Source: Gautieria morchelliformis (Eukaryota > Basidiomycota > Agaricomycetes > Gomphales > Gomphaceae). Taken from it: a DNA stretch of 64,000 nucleotides. Under the pieces are notes generated by a model that was not told the origin of the DNA, did no database searches, and saw only the letters and a program-made list of their open reading frames with translations. Below, one piece after another: positions 55,107 through 64,000 of this stretch. The stretch covers positions 1 through 64,000 of the forward strand of contig WHVA01000224.1 of assembly GCA_015179125.1 (NCBI GenBank), given 5' to 3'. Position 1 is the stretch's first letter. Every line of letters starts with the position of its first letter. The position numbers and the translations under genes were made by a program.

Positions 55107-56211
55107 TAGTGTTCTGCAAAGCCCGGCTCGGCTCAAAAGCCCCGGCTTCGGCTCGGCTCACGCCGGCTCGGGCTCACAGAATTCAGGGCCGGGCCCTGAG
55201 TGCCGGCTTGGGCTCAGCTCGGGCTTGGCCCGGCTTAAGCCGGGGCTCTTCAGTGGGAAATATCGACTGAGGGGATGCAACGCCGAAGTGGAAATTCTAT
55301 GTACTTTTAACTAGCTAGTCGTATTCTATATCGACTTCGCTCTCCCCCTCCACAAGCTCACAGTCACTGGAGATGTCAATGACCTCTCCCGGTGTCTGAG
55401 GCACCTCCGGACCTTCGTCCATTAATTCGAGCTCATAAGAAGACGACGGAGCTGAATCCCGTAGTATCAACTTTGTCTTCAGTCCGCATTTGACGACCTG
55501 GAGTGCTTCAACTACATCTCCTTTGAGTCGGTTCCGCCGTTTTGTGATTGTAATTCCCGAGCTTGAATGCTTTGAGTACCTGAATCTTAGATCAATAGAT
55601 AGACAATATTCTATGCAAAGATATGACTCACCAGTAATGCCGCCAGATTCCTTATTCATAACCATTTCAGTACTACTGAAATCAGTAGGCTTGGCAACGG
55701 TCCTTGCATTTGGCTCGATCACCAGGGCCGGCTCAACAATAGTCTTTTGTTTTTTATTTTTATGTTGGTCAGTAGTTTCTACCACCTTAGTCACGACCTT
55801 GGCATGCTTGCATTGAAACATTGGCCACATTATTGGGATCCTTCAGTGCGGCGCTTGGCTTTAGCGTTCGGCCCGAACGGGCACTCTTGATAGGGAGCAG
55901 CTGAACCTCGTCCTCATCGCTGGGGTCATGGATACAGGGCAAGGGGATGGCAGTGAGCAGCAGACAGAATTTTTTTTCAAACTCAACCAATAGAGTACAG
56001 GATATAGCTACCTGAGTGCCGCTTGCCACCCGAACAGTGCATACCGGGTAAGCGCCCAAAAGCCGCGGCTTCAGGGCTCGGCTCGGGCTCTCAAAACTCA
56101 AGCCGGGCCCTAGATCCCGGCCTCAGGACGGCTTTGGCCCGGCTCGGCCCGGCTTTTGGGGGCCCGGCTCCGGCTTAGGCCGCGGCTGAAGCCGGGCTTT
56201 GCAGAACACTA
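55107..56211. mobile_element. hAT-superfamily DNA transposon, internally deleted (1105 bp)
   Basis: Perfect terminal inverted repeats of at least 22 bp (TAGTGTTCTGCAAAGCCC...), flanked by an 8-bp target duplication ACGACCAA (55099-55106, 56212-56219). The 8-bp TSD and YA-NN-G TIR start (TAGTG) are hAT hallmarks. Subterminal regions are packed with GGCTCGGGCTC-type repeats (55120-55250, 56050-56200). The remaining coding part matches the ends of a fungal hAT transposase, so it is a non-autonomous deletion derivative. Confidence 0.93.
55315..56101 (-). pseudogene. hAT transposase remnant
   Basis: Minus strand. The C-terminal frame 55315-55830 has RRNRLKGDVVEALQVVKCGL and LILRDSAPSSSYELEL, the pattern seen at the end of the hAT dimerisation domain in fungal transposases, followed by an acidic tail. 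The upstream frame 55787-56101 (SARSGRTLKPSAALKDP) resembles the region before the catalytic core. The DDE core and BED finger between and before these are missing. Confidence 0.65.
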
Positions 56212-56219
56212 ACGACCAA

Positions 56220-56640
56220 GGCAGAGGGAAGCCACGTACCAAGCCAAGACCTCGACCTGAGCGTCGCAGCCGCAGTCCCGAGGTTTCCCCACCCAAGCGA
56301 AGGAGAGTCTGCTCGAAAGGGAAGGGAAGGGGGGGTGGCAGGGTCGTGGGGCCAGAATTGCACAACTGGTTCCGAGGAACCTGGGCCTGACGTGAACAAT
56401 TGTCTCAAGACGGGGCTAGTCGGGATGGTACCAAGTGCATGATGACCTGCTCACCAATCAACAAGGGCATGTTTCTCCTGTTCTAACCTACACCCGCCAG
56501 GCTCTTTCAAGTATGCATGATGTGCATATAGAAACATCGGTGCGCATCCTGACTTGACGCTAGATATCCACTGTTACTTCAGCTCATATGTGAGTAAACA
56601 ACAACATACCCTGCGGGGGACGTCAGGGCGGGGAGTGGCA
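56220..56640. other. Short gap; possible end of an Arg/Ser-rich host gene
   Basis: A plus frame through 56220-56389 reads KPRTKPRPRPERRSRSPE then PPKRRRVCSKGKGRGGG and stops. It could be the C-terminus of a gene whose upstream exons preceded the hAT insertion. I cannot confirm this. Confidence 0.3.
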
Positions 56641-56660
56641 CGGCAGTTCAGCATTTACAT

Positions 56661-57480
56661 GCGGCCGCCGAGGAGCTGGGGGGATATGAATATCAGCCAT
56701 GGGTAGGAGATGGAGGGGAGGGGAGGGGCGTACTTTTCCTTGGACGGCGATGACGAGGGAGCCTACGGAGACTATGACGATGACGCCCGTGAATATGCCG
56801 AGCGACTGGGCTTGTGGCGCCTGGGAGGGCAACGAGGGTGAGCGGGGCGGAGTGGGGCGGATGGGATGGCGGACTCACGTTTACGCTGGGCATGACGCCG
56901 AGAAGGAGGCACAGCACGAGCGGGCCTCACGGGTCCCTGTCCCTGGCGGGAGAATAAGGAATAAAAATAAGCCAACTTGAAGGGGGTGGGGGGGAGAGCA
57001 TACGCACATGAGGACCTCACGCGCGGCGCGGGTACAGCACCTGCACGAGCTTGGAGCATATGGATAGGACATCGCGGGCCTGCGTGGGAGGTCAGTGGTC
57101 AATGGTCAATGCACAGCGGGGGCGGGGGCGGAGAGACTCGCGATGGTGGCTGCTCCGAGCTCGTCGAGCGTGTCGGCGGCGGCGTAGCTGTGGTGGGAAA
57201 GCGTGAGTGTGCGGGTGCGGGGGCGAGACGAACCGTGTCTCGACGCGCACGCCGCCGACGGTGCCGCCCGTGCTCCACGGCGCCGCGCTCCCGATGTTCC
57301 CCGAGAGCGGGAACGCCGCGCCGCTGCGCTGCCACCGCCGCCCGGAGGCGCGAGCTGCTCCGGCGCGCGGCTCTTCCCCTTGCCAATCTGCGACGACGAC
57401 AGGTCGTCCGGCGGGAGCGTCGTGCGGGAGAACGCGGGATAGACTCCTCGTCGTAGTCCTCGTCGTCTCCGCGACGAAAT
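56661..57480 (-). pseudogene. YIPF6/Yip4-type Yip1-domain protein gene, decaying
   Basis: Exons on the minus strand: up to 57234 (GGTVGGVRVETR), 57142-57187 (YAAADTLDELGAATI), 57021-57079 (ARDVLSICSKLVQVLYPRR), 56879-56942 (ADRDP-stop-GPLVLCLLLGVMPSVN), 56734-56820 (APQAQSLGIFTGVIVIV...KL), to 56675 (LLGGR). This matches the TLDEPV...KLxQVLYPR...DWDLWGPLVLCL...VFTGV...KLLGG signature of YIPF6-type Golgi membrane proteins acting in ER-Golgi traffic. The conserved Trp codon (TGG) is TGA at 56927-56929, and nothing after LLGGR is recognisable. The intron at 57080-57141 uses a GC-AG border. So the gene is both nonsense-mutated and 3'-truncated. Confidence 0.78.
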
Positions 57481-57807
57481 AGGGTGATGGGAACGATAAC
57501 CCTGTAGAGAATGTAAATGTGATGTGACGGTGCAGGTAGTCGTGGCAGGAAGGAGAGCTGACCCGATGAGTTTGAATTTGGAACGCGAGTTTGAAATTTC
57601 GAATTCACAGGAAAATTTTCGAAGTGCAATCCGAGGGAAATGCAACTGTACACAACTAGGCCTGATAGAGTCCCTGGTTGAGCCTAAACAGAAGGTGAGA
57701 TGATTTGGTATACATGCACATCTGGAAAGGTCCGTCAATAGCAATCCAACGAAAATTACGGCGAGGAGGTGTTTCAGTCGGACTCGGAGCTCGACGGAGA
57801 TTAAGGG

Positions 57808-58263
57808 CGTTTGAAAATTTGAGCTGCTGGGCATAAGATCGATCGTCAAGACAACGGAAGTAAGCATCTCCAGCGACTCTAACAGTTAGTACCTGTTTAT
57901 TCAATGTTCCCAGGACATTATTCTCGATGAAGTCGGGTGGCTGGAAGCTGTTGCGGCAACAGCTTCCAGCTACCCAAAAAACTCATGATGAGCGTCCGAT
58001 GTGTCCCTTTCTCTTGACGTGATCGTCCAGCTGCTGATTGGTCGTATAATACCTCCCACAACTAGACAATATTTCCGAATGCCCGAAGATATGGCTCAGA
58101 ATGAAACTTTTACATTCTGGATGCACGCGTTTCATGTGATTCTGATGGGTCCAAACATAAAAATAAGCAAGTCACGAAGTGCTCGAGCACGTACCAGAGC
58201 TTCCTTTCCAGACTGTCCCGCAAGGCACAGATTACAGTCCCATTCCCCCCTGGCCACTTTCAT
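57808..58263 (-). pseudogene. 3' fragment of the zinc-finger gene next to noxR
   Basis: Homologous to 38310-38775, covering the end of exon 7, exons 8-9 and 3' flank. First finger kept (CNLCLAGQSGKEAL then NHMKRVHPEC). In the second, about 14 bases are lost at the exon 9 start and a Cys codon is now TAT. Homology stops at 58263, 45 bp before the noxR start codon. The 57481-57807 stretch beside it has no feature I can name. Confidence 0.82.
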
Positions 58264-58307
58264 CTTTCAGCAAGCTCCCTTCCGCATACTCTCTTTAATA
58301 TCCAAAC

Positions 58308-60273
58308 ATGTCTTTCAAGGCAGGCCCATCATCATCAATCCTTCTCCCCGAGTGGTCCCACTCACTGCGCAGCAGGCAGAAATCCAGACTTGGGCAGCCG
58401 CCCTCAAGGCCTACGAGGAGGAAGACTTTGAGAAGAGTCTCGAATTGTTCAATGTCCGTGTTGCTTCCCACAGCACTGTCGACCTTGCTCATATTCCCCA
58501 GGGCATAGCTGATTCATCCAAGATACTAACAAACATGGGCCTTATTTATGCAACGCTTGGCGAGCATGAAACAGCGGTTGAAAGTTTCAACGCTGCAACG
58601 TCTCTCGATCAGTACCTCGCCGTAGGATACTTCCAGTGCGGCGTTTCTAACTTCCTTCTGGCAAGATACGAGCTTGCTCTGACAGACTTTGAGGAGGCTC
58701 TTCTTTATCTTCGTGGAAACCAAACTATGTTAGTTCTGTGCATCTCCACTCGTTGCAGATACTGATTTGTTCTCAGTGACTACGAGCAATTGGGTCTCAA
58801 GTTCAAACTGTACTATGCAGAGGTCTTGTTCAACAAGGGATTGTCGCAAGTCTATCTTGGTCGTACAAAGGAAGGTATTCAAAACATGGAGGAGGCACGC
58901 GGAGAGAAGGCGACTGAGGAACACGACGTGATCGACGATGCCATTATGGACTTCGGCAAGGGTCACACTGTATTTTCAATAGTGAGCTATGCGTTGGACC
59001 TTGGTGATTAAACGCGCATTAATACATTTTTCAGCCTGTGGGAATTCTTTATCGACCCTCGGAGAACAAGCTCAAGAACGCCGTAGCGAAAGATTATCTT
59101 GGAAAAGCTAAGCTTGTCGCTGCCCTCGACCCTCGCGAAGCATACACCACCTTCACTGGTGTGACACGGCTTCAGCAGGGCATGAAGCCAACCGGCGCAC
59201 CTATTGATCGCCCCGCATCGGACCCTGGACCCAGTCGTGCCCTGGCTCGATCAGCTACAACTACGGCTACCCCACGCGTCGACGATCCCGGGATCTTACC
59301 CCCCAAGTCCGCGCTGGCGCTTCCCCGTAATGCAACCACTATCAACCTTGTCAGCCTCGAGGAAAGAGAGGACAGGCTCCAAGCAGCTGCTGCCAATGCT
59401 GCATCCACGCGTTCTAACACTATGTCTAGAGGTTTAAGGGTATGCACACCCGGTGGGGGCCAAGGGGGCCGCTGAGTGCCCGTAGTCCAGGTGAACCATT
59501 GAGTGTACGCAGCCCTGGGCGGAATCCATCTACCCCGACCCAGCAAAATGGTCCACGTTCTAGTCCTCGGGTTTCAGGTGCAAACAACCCCTGTCGCCTC
59601 ACAGAAATATATGATGATTATATCAATGGATATGACAATGAGGAACCACCTGAGGTGCCGCCGCTCCCGTCACAGACGGGAGATAGCAGCAAGCGTGTTG
59701 CCGCTTGGGCGCGTAATAATGCTAACCCTGCGGCTGTGCGACTGGGTGCCACTACGACTTCCGCTTATGCCCCGCCTCCAAGTGTGTACGCCTCGAATTT
59801 CAGTGCTGCATCCGTGCGTCGCAAGCTGCCGAGACGGCCAACGTATGGCGGACGAAGCGCCGGGTCTGGCGGGAGGAGCGCCATGTACGAGGAGGAGGAA
59901 GAGGGTTATGTCAGCGGCGACTATGATGAGGGTCCGTTGGAGCTGGTCAAGATCCGCGTCAAGGTATGTACCCCATTTCTATTCGGTCAAGCATCCACTC
60001 AGATGACTTTGGTATTCTTGGTAGCTGCACTATAAGGGTGACGTGCGGGGAATGGCACTCGCGCCTGAAACGACCTTCGATGAGTTCGTGGAACGCGTGA
60101 CGGGAAAGTTCAGCAAGCCTCTAAATGGGCTCGGGTTTAAGTTCAAGGATGAGGATGGCACTCATGTATCGCTGCGCGATGATTCAGATTACGACCTCGC
60201 CATCGAGACGGCGCGGGAGAGTACTAGAGGAAAGTCGGAAGGAAAGCTTGAAATCTGGTGTACTGACCAGTGA
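58308..60273 (+). CDS. noxR: NoxR, p67phox-like regulator of fungal NADPH oxidase
   Basis: Seven exons: 58308-58319, 58376-58453, 58502-58728, 58777-58981, 59035-59431, 59491-59963, 60025-60273; 546 aa, a normal length for the family. Exon 1 encodes only MSFK and is followed by a GC-AG intron; this start restores the family N-terminus MSFKAEIQTWAAALKAYEEE. Residues 1-170 form TPR repeats (SKILTNMGLIYATLGEHETA, AVGYFQCGVSNFLLARYELA, VLFNKGLSQVYLG), the Rac-GTP binding unit. The middle is Ser/Pro-rich and disordered. The C-terminal PB1 domain (LHYKGDVRGMALAPETTFDE...DSDYDLAIETAR) is expected to bind a partner PB1 such as Cdc24. NoxR activates NoxA/NoxB to make superoxide during hyphal fusion, fruiting and polarity. 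No disruption seen. Confidence 0.95.
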
Positions 60274-60434
60274 TTAAGGGAGTCATCTGGTTTCCGATTC
60301 GCTTGATTTCTTGGGTTTACTGCTGATCGCATGATTACCATGCTGTATAGAGTGTGAAGCCAGAACAACCAGCTTGGCCAGCGGCTGGCCTACCGGCATG
60401 TGTGGCATAGACAACATAAATAAAGTATATTATA

Positions 60435-60730
60435 TGTTTTCGGGTAGGAAAACTTGGAGCGTGAGGCGCACAATGAGGACCGACCCTCCCCTCGAGCGCA
60501 CGGAGGATGTGGAACGAAGGAGTAAATAATAATTTGTTGTTCTACGATCTACTTGAGATCGTCTGCCTTTATATACAAAATACGATGTCCATTATTTTAC
60601 TAATATCTTCGAGCTGCTGTGCCGATGCGATGCCGGTGTACCAGCAACCCGGAGTCGAGAGCGTTCTCGAACTTCCGGCTAAGTGCGTGCCGGCTCTGCC
60701 TCGGCCGCATCACCGTCCCGATTACTAACA
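60435..60730 (-). repeat. 3' LTR of copia-3 (296 bp)
   Basis: Minus strand TGTTAGTAATCGG...CGAAAACA with a GTATATAAAGG TATA box (around 60570). The outer end is inferred from the TG...CA rule, since no second LTR is in the window. The RNase H frame runs into it and stops at 60679. Confidence 0.75.
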
Positions 60731-61283
60731 CTCCTCCTCAGCGAGAAGTCCCTTCTGCAAAATCCTAATTTCCCTAGTAAATGTCTATGTTGGTGTAAAT
60801 CCAGTCCTTTCGTAAATACGTCCGCTACGTTCTCCTGCGTTGGTACATACATAAGTGTTGCCTCGTGAGAGGCCACTTTCTCACAGATGAAGTGATATGC
60901 GACATTGATATGTTTGGTACGCACATGGTACGTTGCGTCATGCGATAGTGTAATAGCGCCTAGATTGTCTGATCGAAGTGACGTGGGCTGGGTTTGATCT
61001 ATTCCTAGCTCCTCGATGAAGCGCCTTAGCCAGATCAATTGCTTGGCGCCTTCAGTGAGTGCCATGTATTCAGCCTCCGTAGTAGATAACGCGATAATTT
61101 GCTGTTTCTTCGAGCTCCATGTGATGGCTCCCCCTCCTAGTATAGCTACACATAGCCACTAATAGATAGTGCGTCATTTCTATTAGCATAGTCTGAGTCA
61201 ACGAATATTTCGAGGTCGAGACCAGCGTCTCGTCAGAAGGTTATGCCGTCGTCACGTGACCCTTTGAGGTACCTGAGCGCATG
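60435..61283 (-). mobile_element. Copia-3, 3' end of a Ty1/copia element
   Basis: 3' LTR 60435-60730 preceded on the minus strand by purine tract tgaggaggag and an RNase H frame: EIFVDSDYANRNDALSISGY, AITWSSKKQQIIALSTTEAE, YHVRTKHINVAYHFICEKVA, NVADVFTKGLDLHQHRHLL. The upstream part (toward 61283) has stops and a frameshift. It is cut at 61284 by gypsy-B2. The LTR lies 161 bp past the noxR stop codon. Confidence 0.9.
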
Positions 61284-61495
61284 TGTAAATAACCTATGTA
61301 TCTACATGTACACTAGTTATTACCTAATCCCTGTGGGCCCCTTAGGGACCCACTGTATAGTTTATGCGTGGGAACCGGCCAGCGGTTCCCATCGCATCTT
61401 ACACCTATACTGTCACTAGGTAGCATCAGAATACCACACATTGGTCAAGTTCTGCGTGCCCTTGTGACCAAGGCCATAAGATCGACATCTTTACA
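61284..61495 (+). repeat. 5' LTR of gypsy-B2 (212 bp)
   Basis: TGTAAATAACC...CTTTACA, same family as the two B1 LTRs, with small deletions and several substitutions. Confidence 0.93.
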
Positions 61496-61669
61496 CCTTT
61501 TTGAACTATCCTGCGGTTGATCGCCACACGACCAACCGATTGTGGATTCGAAGTAATCTTGAAAAATATTGCTGTGTCGACGACTAAACATTGTTGAGAC
61601 CCTCCAGTAGACCCTCTACTGTCGGCTGCGAGCATGATGATTCCACGCAGTTGAAGACAGACACGAGCG

Positions 61670-64000
61670 ATGAGCTCGAGGTCCACGCCCCAGGCGCATC
61701 CCAGCGACACGACGGCTGACGCTACCCTGGACCAAGAGTCCAGGACGATAGAAGACGGAGAGATCGTAGATCTCACCGCCCTCGTCCCCCCATGACCACA
61801 TCTCGTCAAGCGTGGCCGAGGAAGAGACGACGCCGGGCAACGAGCTGGCGCCGCCCCCCCATTCCTCTCTGCCCAGAGACAAAGGAAAGGGCAGAGAAGT
61901 CTCGCCGTCATCAGACGGTAGAGCAACAACGTCGAGGCGGGCACAAAGCCACGACTCGAACCGACACTCACGAAGTAGAGCGACGACGATCGTCCCTGAA
62001 GGAGGACGACGACAAAAAAGACGAGCCCCAGACGATGGTCAGGGCTCGGAATACTCAAGCTCCAGTCGCAAGAGCTTGAGGGCTCACGCCATTGACCACG
62101 AGATGGCAGAGGCCCTGAATAAACAGGTGCAGGCTGCGCTGCACCAAAGCACGCTGATGCGCCATAAGCACGATCAGCTGGCATTGCAGCTTGACAACGC
62201 CGCCGCCGCCCTAATGGCGATCGGCAAGGATCTCCACCAGGTGGAGGAGATCAGGCTACAAGACGCAGCCATGCTGGAGGACATCCAGAAGGCCCTCCGC
62301 CCACCTGGAGAACACGACACAACTCGTCCAAGCTCGCGACAGTCCGCAGCCAATGAACGCAGTCACAACATGGAAGACCCGCACCGAAAGGAGCGGGACA
62401 AGCAGCAAATGCCGCCACCAGCCATCCTGGTCGAACAGGACGTAAGGTTCAGGAATGAACCTCAGGAGCAACCGGCTGCCCAATGGACAGCTGTAAGACG
62501 ATCCAACAGATCGTTAGGGAACAGGTCGTCTCAGAGCCTGAGTCTGAAACGACGACCGAGAGCTTAGAGCTCGAAGTGGCACACTGGCAGCGTAAAGAAG
62601 CCGCAGCCGCGCACCGCCATATGCGGGCACTCAAGCTACTAGCGAAGAATGCCGAAGAGACAGTGGCCCAGAGCCACACCACTCAGCTGCCCGACGAGCA
62701 GCTCACGCGGGCCATACAGGATGCACAGCAGGCGCGTGCAGCCTACAACAGCAGGCTGCGGATCCGCAACGCGGGACTGACCGGGGATACCAGGCACAAA
62801 ACGCCCCCGGACCCGAGAGCACGGAATGCTCCCGATCCCGAACCCGATCCGGGCCCGGGGCCCATCAGGGCATACAACGGCCTGCCCCGCGTGGCGTCAC
62901 AGCCACGCGAGCGATCCATGGCCCCAACGGAAGGCCAGGGAATCCCTGACCAAGCCGATGTCGTACCAATGGAGCCATACGACGGGATCACATGGATGAT
63001 CCACGTGGCATTAGCAGACGCCGCAGACACAGACCTGGAGAAGTCTGTGCTAGCGAAAGCCGGCGTGAAATTGGCTCACCCCGAGCCATACGCTGGGGGA
63101 TCTGACCTCGAAGAGTTTTAGATCTTCGTGGCAGCCATCCTACGATGGCTGAAAATGAATTGCCTCCTAGGGCCAACCAGCATAGACATGCAGGTCGGCT
63201 ACGTGGGCACCCGCCTCACCGGCGAAGCCCAGGAGTGGTTCCTTCGAAACGTAGAACGCTTCGATCGCCAGGTCTGCAATTGGACGCTGGAAGCTGTGAT
63301 GCAAGGCCTTCAGAAAAGGTTCCTGCACACACTGACGTACCATCACGCATCGAATAAATTCGACACGGTCATGCAGGGCATGAAAACCATTCAGGAGATG
63401 CTGAACGAGCTGACGAAATACGTGGCACGTATGATACAGCCGCCAGACGATTATACGTTCCGGAGATGGTTCGTGTCGGCACTGCGCGAAACACTGCGCA
63501 ACGAAGTCCTCAAAAAGGGCTACAATGCCGAGAGCAGCTCAATAGAGCAACTCTTCGAGATGGCACAGATGATCCAGGAGGCATCCCAATACAACAAGGG
63601 GATGCGCTGCACAGAAAGTGCAGCAGCAACGGCAAGCGCTGCCCGGCTCACAGGGAGCAAGCCGTTGACACAAGCGGGCCCGACCAGGCCCAGCCTGTTC
63701 GCAAGGAGTGGAACAGGACAACGGCTGCCACCCCCACGCCCAGCACAAGCTGGATGCCCGCCTGAATCTAAACAGCCTCAAGTGTCAGGGTCGTCCCTGT
63801 GACCTGCACCACCGGTGAAAGCCCGGGCCGACCTAACGATCGGCCCAGCGGCGGCCAAAGCAGCACCATGTGCTTCAAATATGGCCAACCTGGCCACAAG
63901 AGGGCGGAATGCCCCCGGCTTAAGTCCAGTATCAGGACAGCAGCTGCAAGGCATGAGGAGGAGACAGAAGATCCGGATCCGGATCTCGGTCAAAATTCTC
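61670..64000 (+). pseudogene. Gypsy-B2 gag (degenerate)
   Basis: ATG 61670-61672 opens MSSRSTPQAHPSDTTADATL in frame with gag, giving the likely authentic start that B1 has lost. A short deletion near 61790 shifts frame, then AEEETTPGNELAPPPHSS onward is open. A frameshift near 62490 and a TAG at 63119-63121 follow. The gag core is clear (PTSIDMQVGYVGTRLTGEAQ). The zinc knuckle reads CFKYGQPGHKRAEC, with the second Cys replaced by Tyr. Confidence 0.88.

Larger units (their letters stand above)
61284..64000 (+). mobile_element. Gypsy-B copy 2, 5' end (continues beyond the window)
   Basis: LTR 61284-61495 followed by gag, closely related to copy B1 at 20590-31057. It is inserted in copia-3. 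The interior begins cctttttgaactatcc as in B1. Pol and ORF3, if present, lie beyond 64000. Confidence 0.93.

Noticed and set aside
57106..57867. A 253-codon minus-strand frame
   Set aside because: It crosses splice sites of the YIPF6-type gene; the spliced frame gives recognisable family motifs, this one gives Arg/Ser/Pro composition only.
58001..58765. A 254-codon frame extending noxR upstream
   Set aside because: Its first 100 codons read through the zinc-finger gene fragment and two introns; family comparison and splice sites place the start at 58308.

Overview
This 64 kb window looks like genomic DNA of a filamentous basidiomycete, most likely an Agaricomycete. The genes I recognise have many exons and short introns (about 48-80 bp, GT-AG plus two GC-AG). 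They match families typical of mushroom-forming fungi: NoxR, a BAG-domain protein, an expanded small kinase family, a YIPF6-type Golgi protein, and a remnant of a KDZ-associated transposon gene. There are no bacterial features. Most of the sequence is transposable elements, many nested in one another, so the window is best read as a repeat-rich, recombining region with a few host genes between insertions.

Layout. 1-1727: 3' end of a Ty3/gypsy chromovirus (family A). 1728-2985: a duplicated segment and a 353-bp long-TIR (MITE-like) element. 3074-4522: kinase copy A (pseudogene). 4536-14936: a Ty1/copia element (copia-1, TSD GTGTG), itself split by a young gypsy-A element (6466-12360, TSD GGGGC, LTRs with no difference found by eye). 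14937-17834: displaced 5' flank of kinase A plus unexplained sequence. 17837-20165: inverted copy of 1728-2550, split by a 1472-bp solo LTR (family C). 20240-31290: a KDZ-type gene fragment split by a gypsy element (B1, 20590-31057, TSD AAAAC). B1 carries another solo LTR-C and, between pol and the 3' LTR, a long third ORF. 32675-35009: BAG-domain gene. 37338-37716: candidate small secreted cysteine-rich protein. 38473-40132: tandem C2H2 zinc-finger gene. 40757-42206: kinase copy B, apparently intact. 43552-48309: copia-2. 48310-50300: 3' LTR and body of a gypsy-A-like element of unclear content. 50305-53735: second zinc-finger/kinase unit, with kinase C broken. 55107-56211: hAT transposon with clean TIRs and 8-bp TSD. 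56661-57480: decaying YIPF6/Yip4 gene. 57808-58263: zinc-finger gene fragment. 58308-60273: intact noxR. 60435-61283: 3' end of copia-3, cut by a second gypsy-B element (B2) running to the window end.

How the parts relate. A [zinc-finger gene - kinase - 1.3 kb flank] unit appears to have been duplicated at least three times in one orientation. Retroelements then landed in the copies; copia-1 sits 13 bp upstream of the kinase A start codon. The best-preserved coding genes are noxR, kinase B, the BAG gene and the zinc-finger gene. Among the elements, family A shows a Tf1-like self-priming arrangement, and copia-1 and copia-2 share a primer-binding site matching the anticodon loop of initiator tRNA-Met (half-tRNA priming, as in Drosophila copia). 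Gypsy-B carries a coiled-coil/NLS third ORF that I cannot assign to a family; it is the best candidate here for something undescribed.
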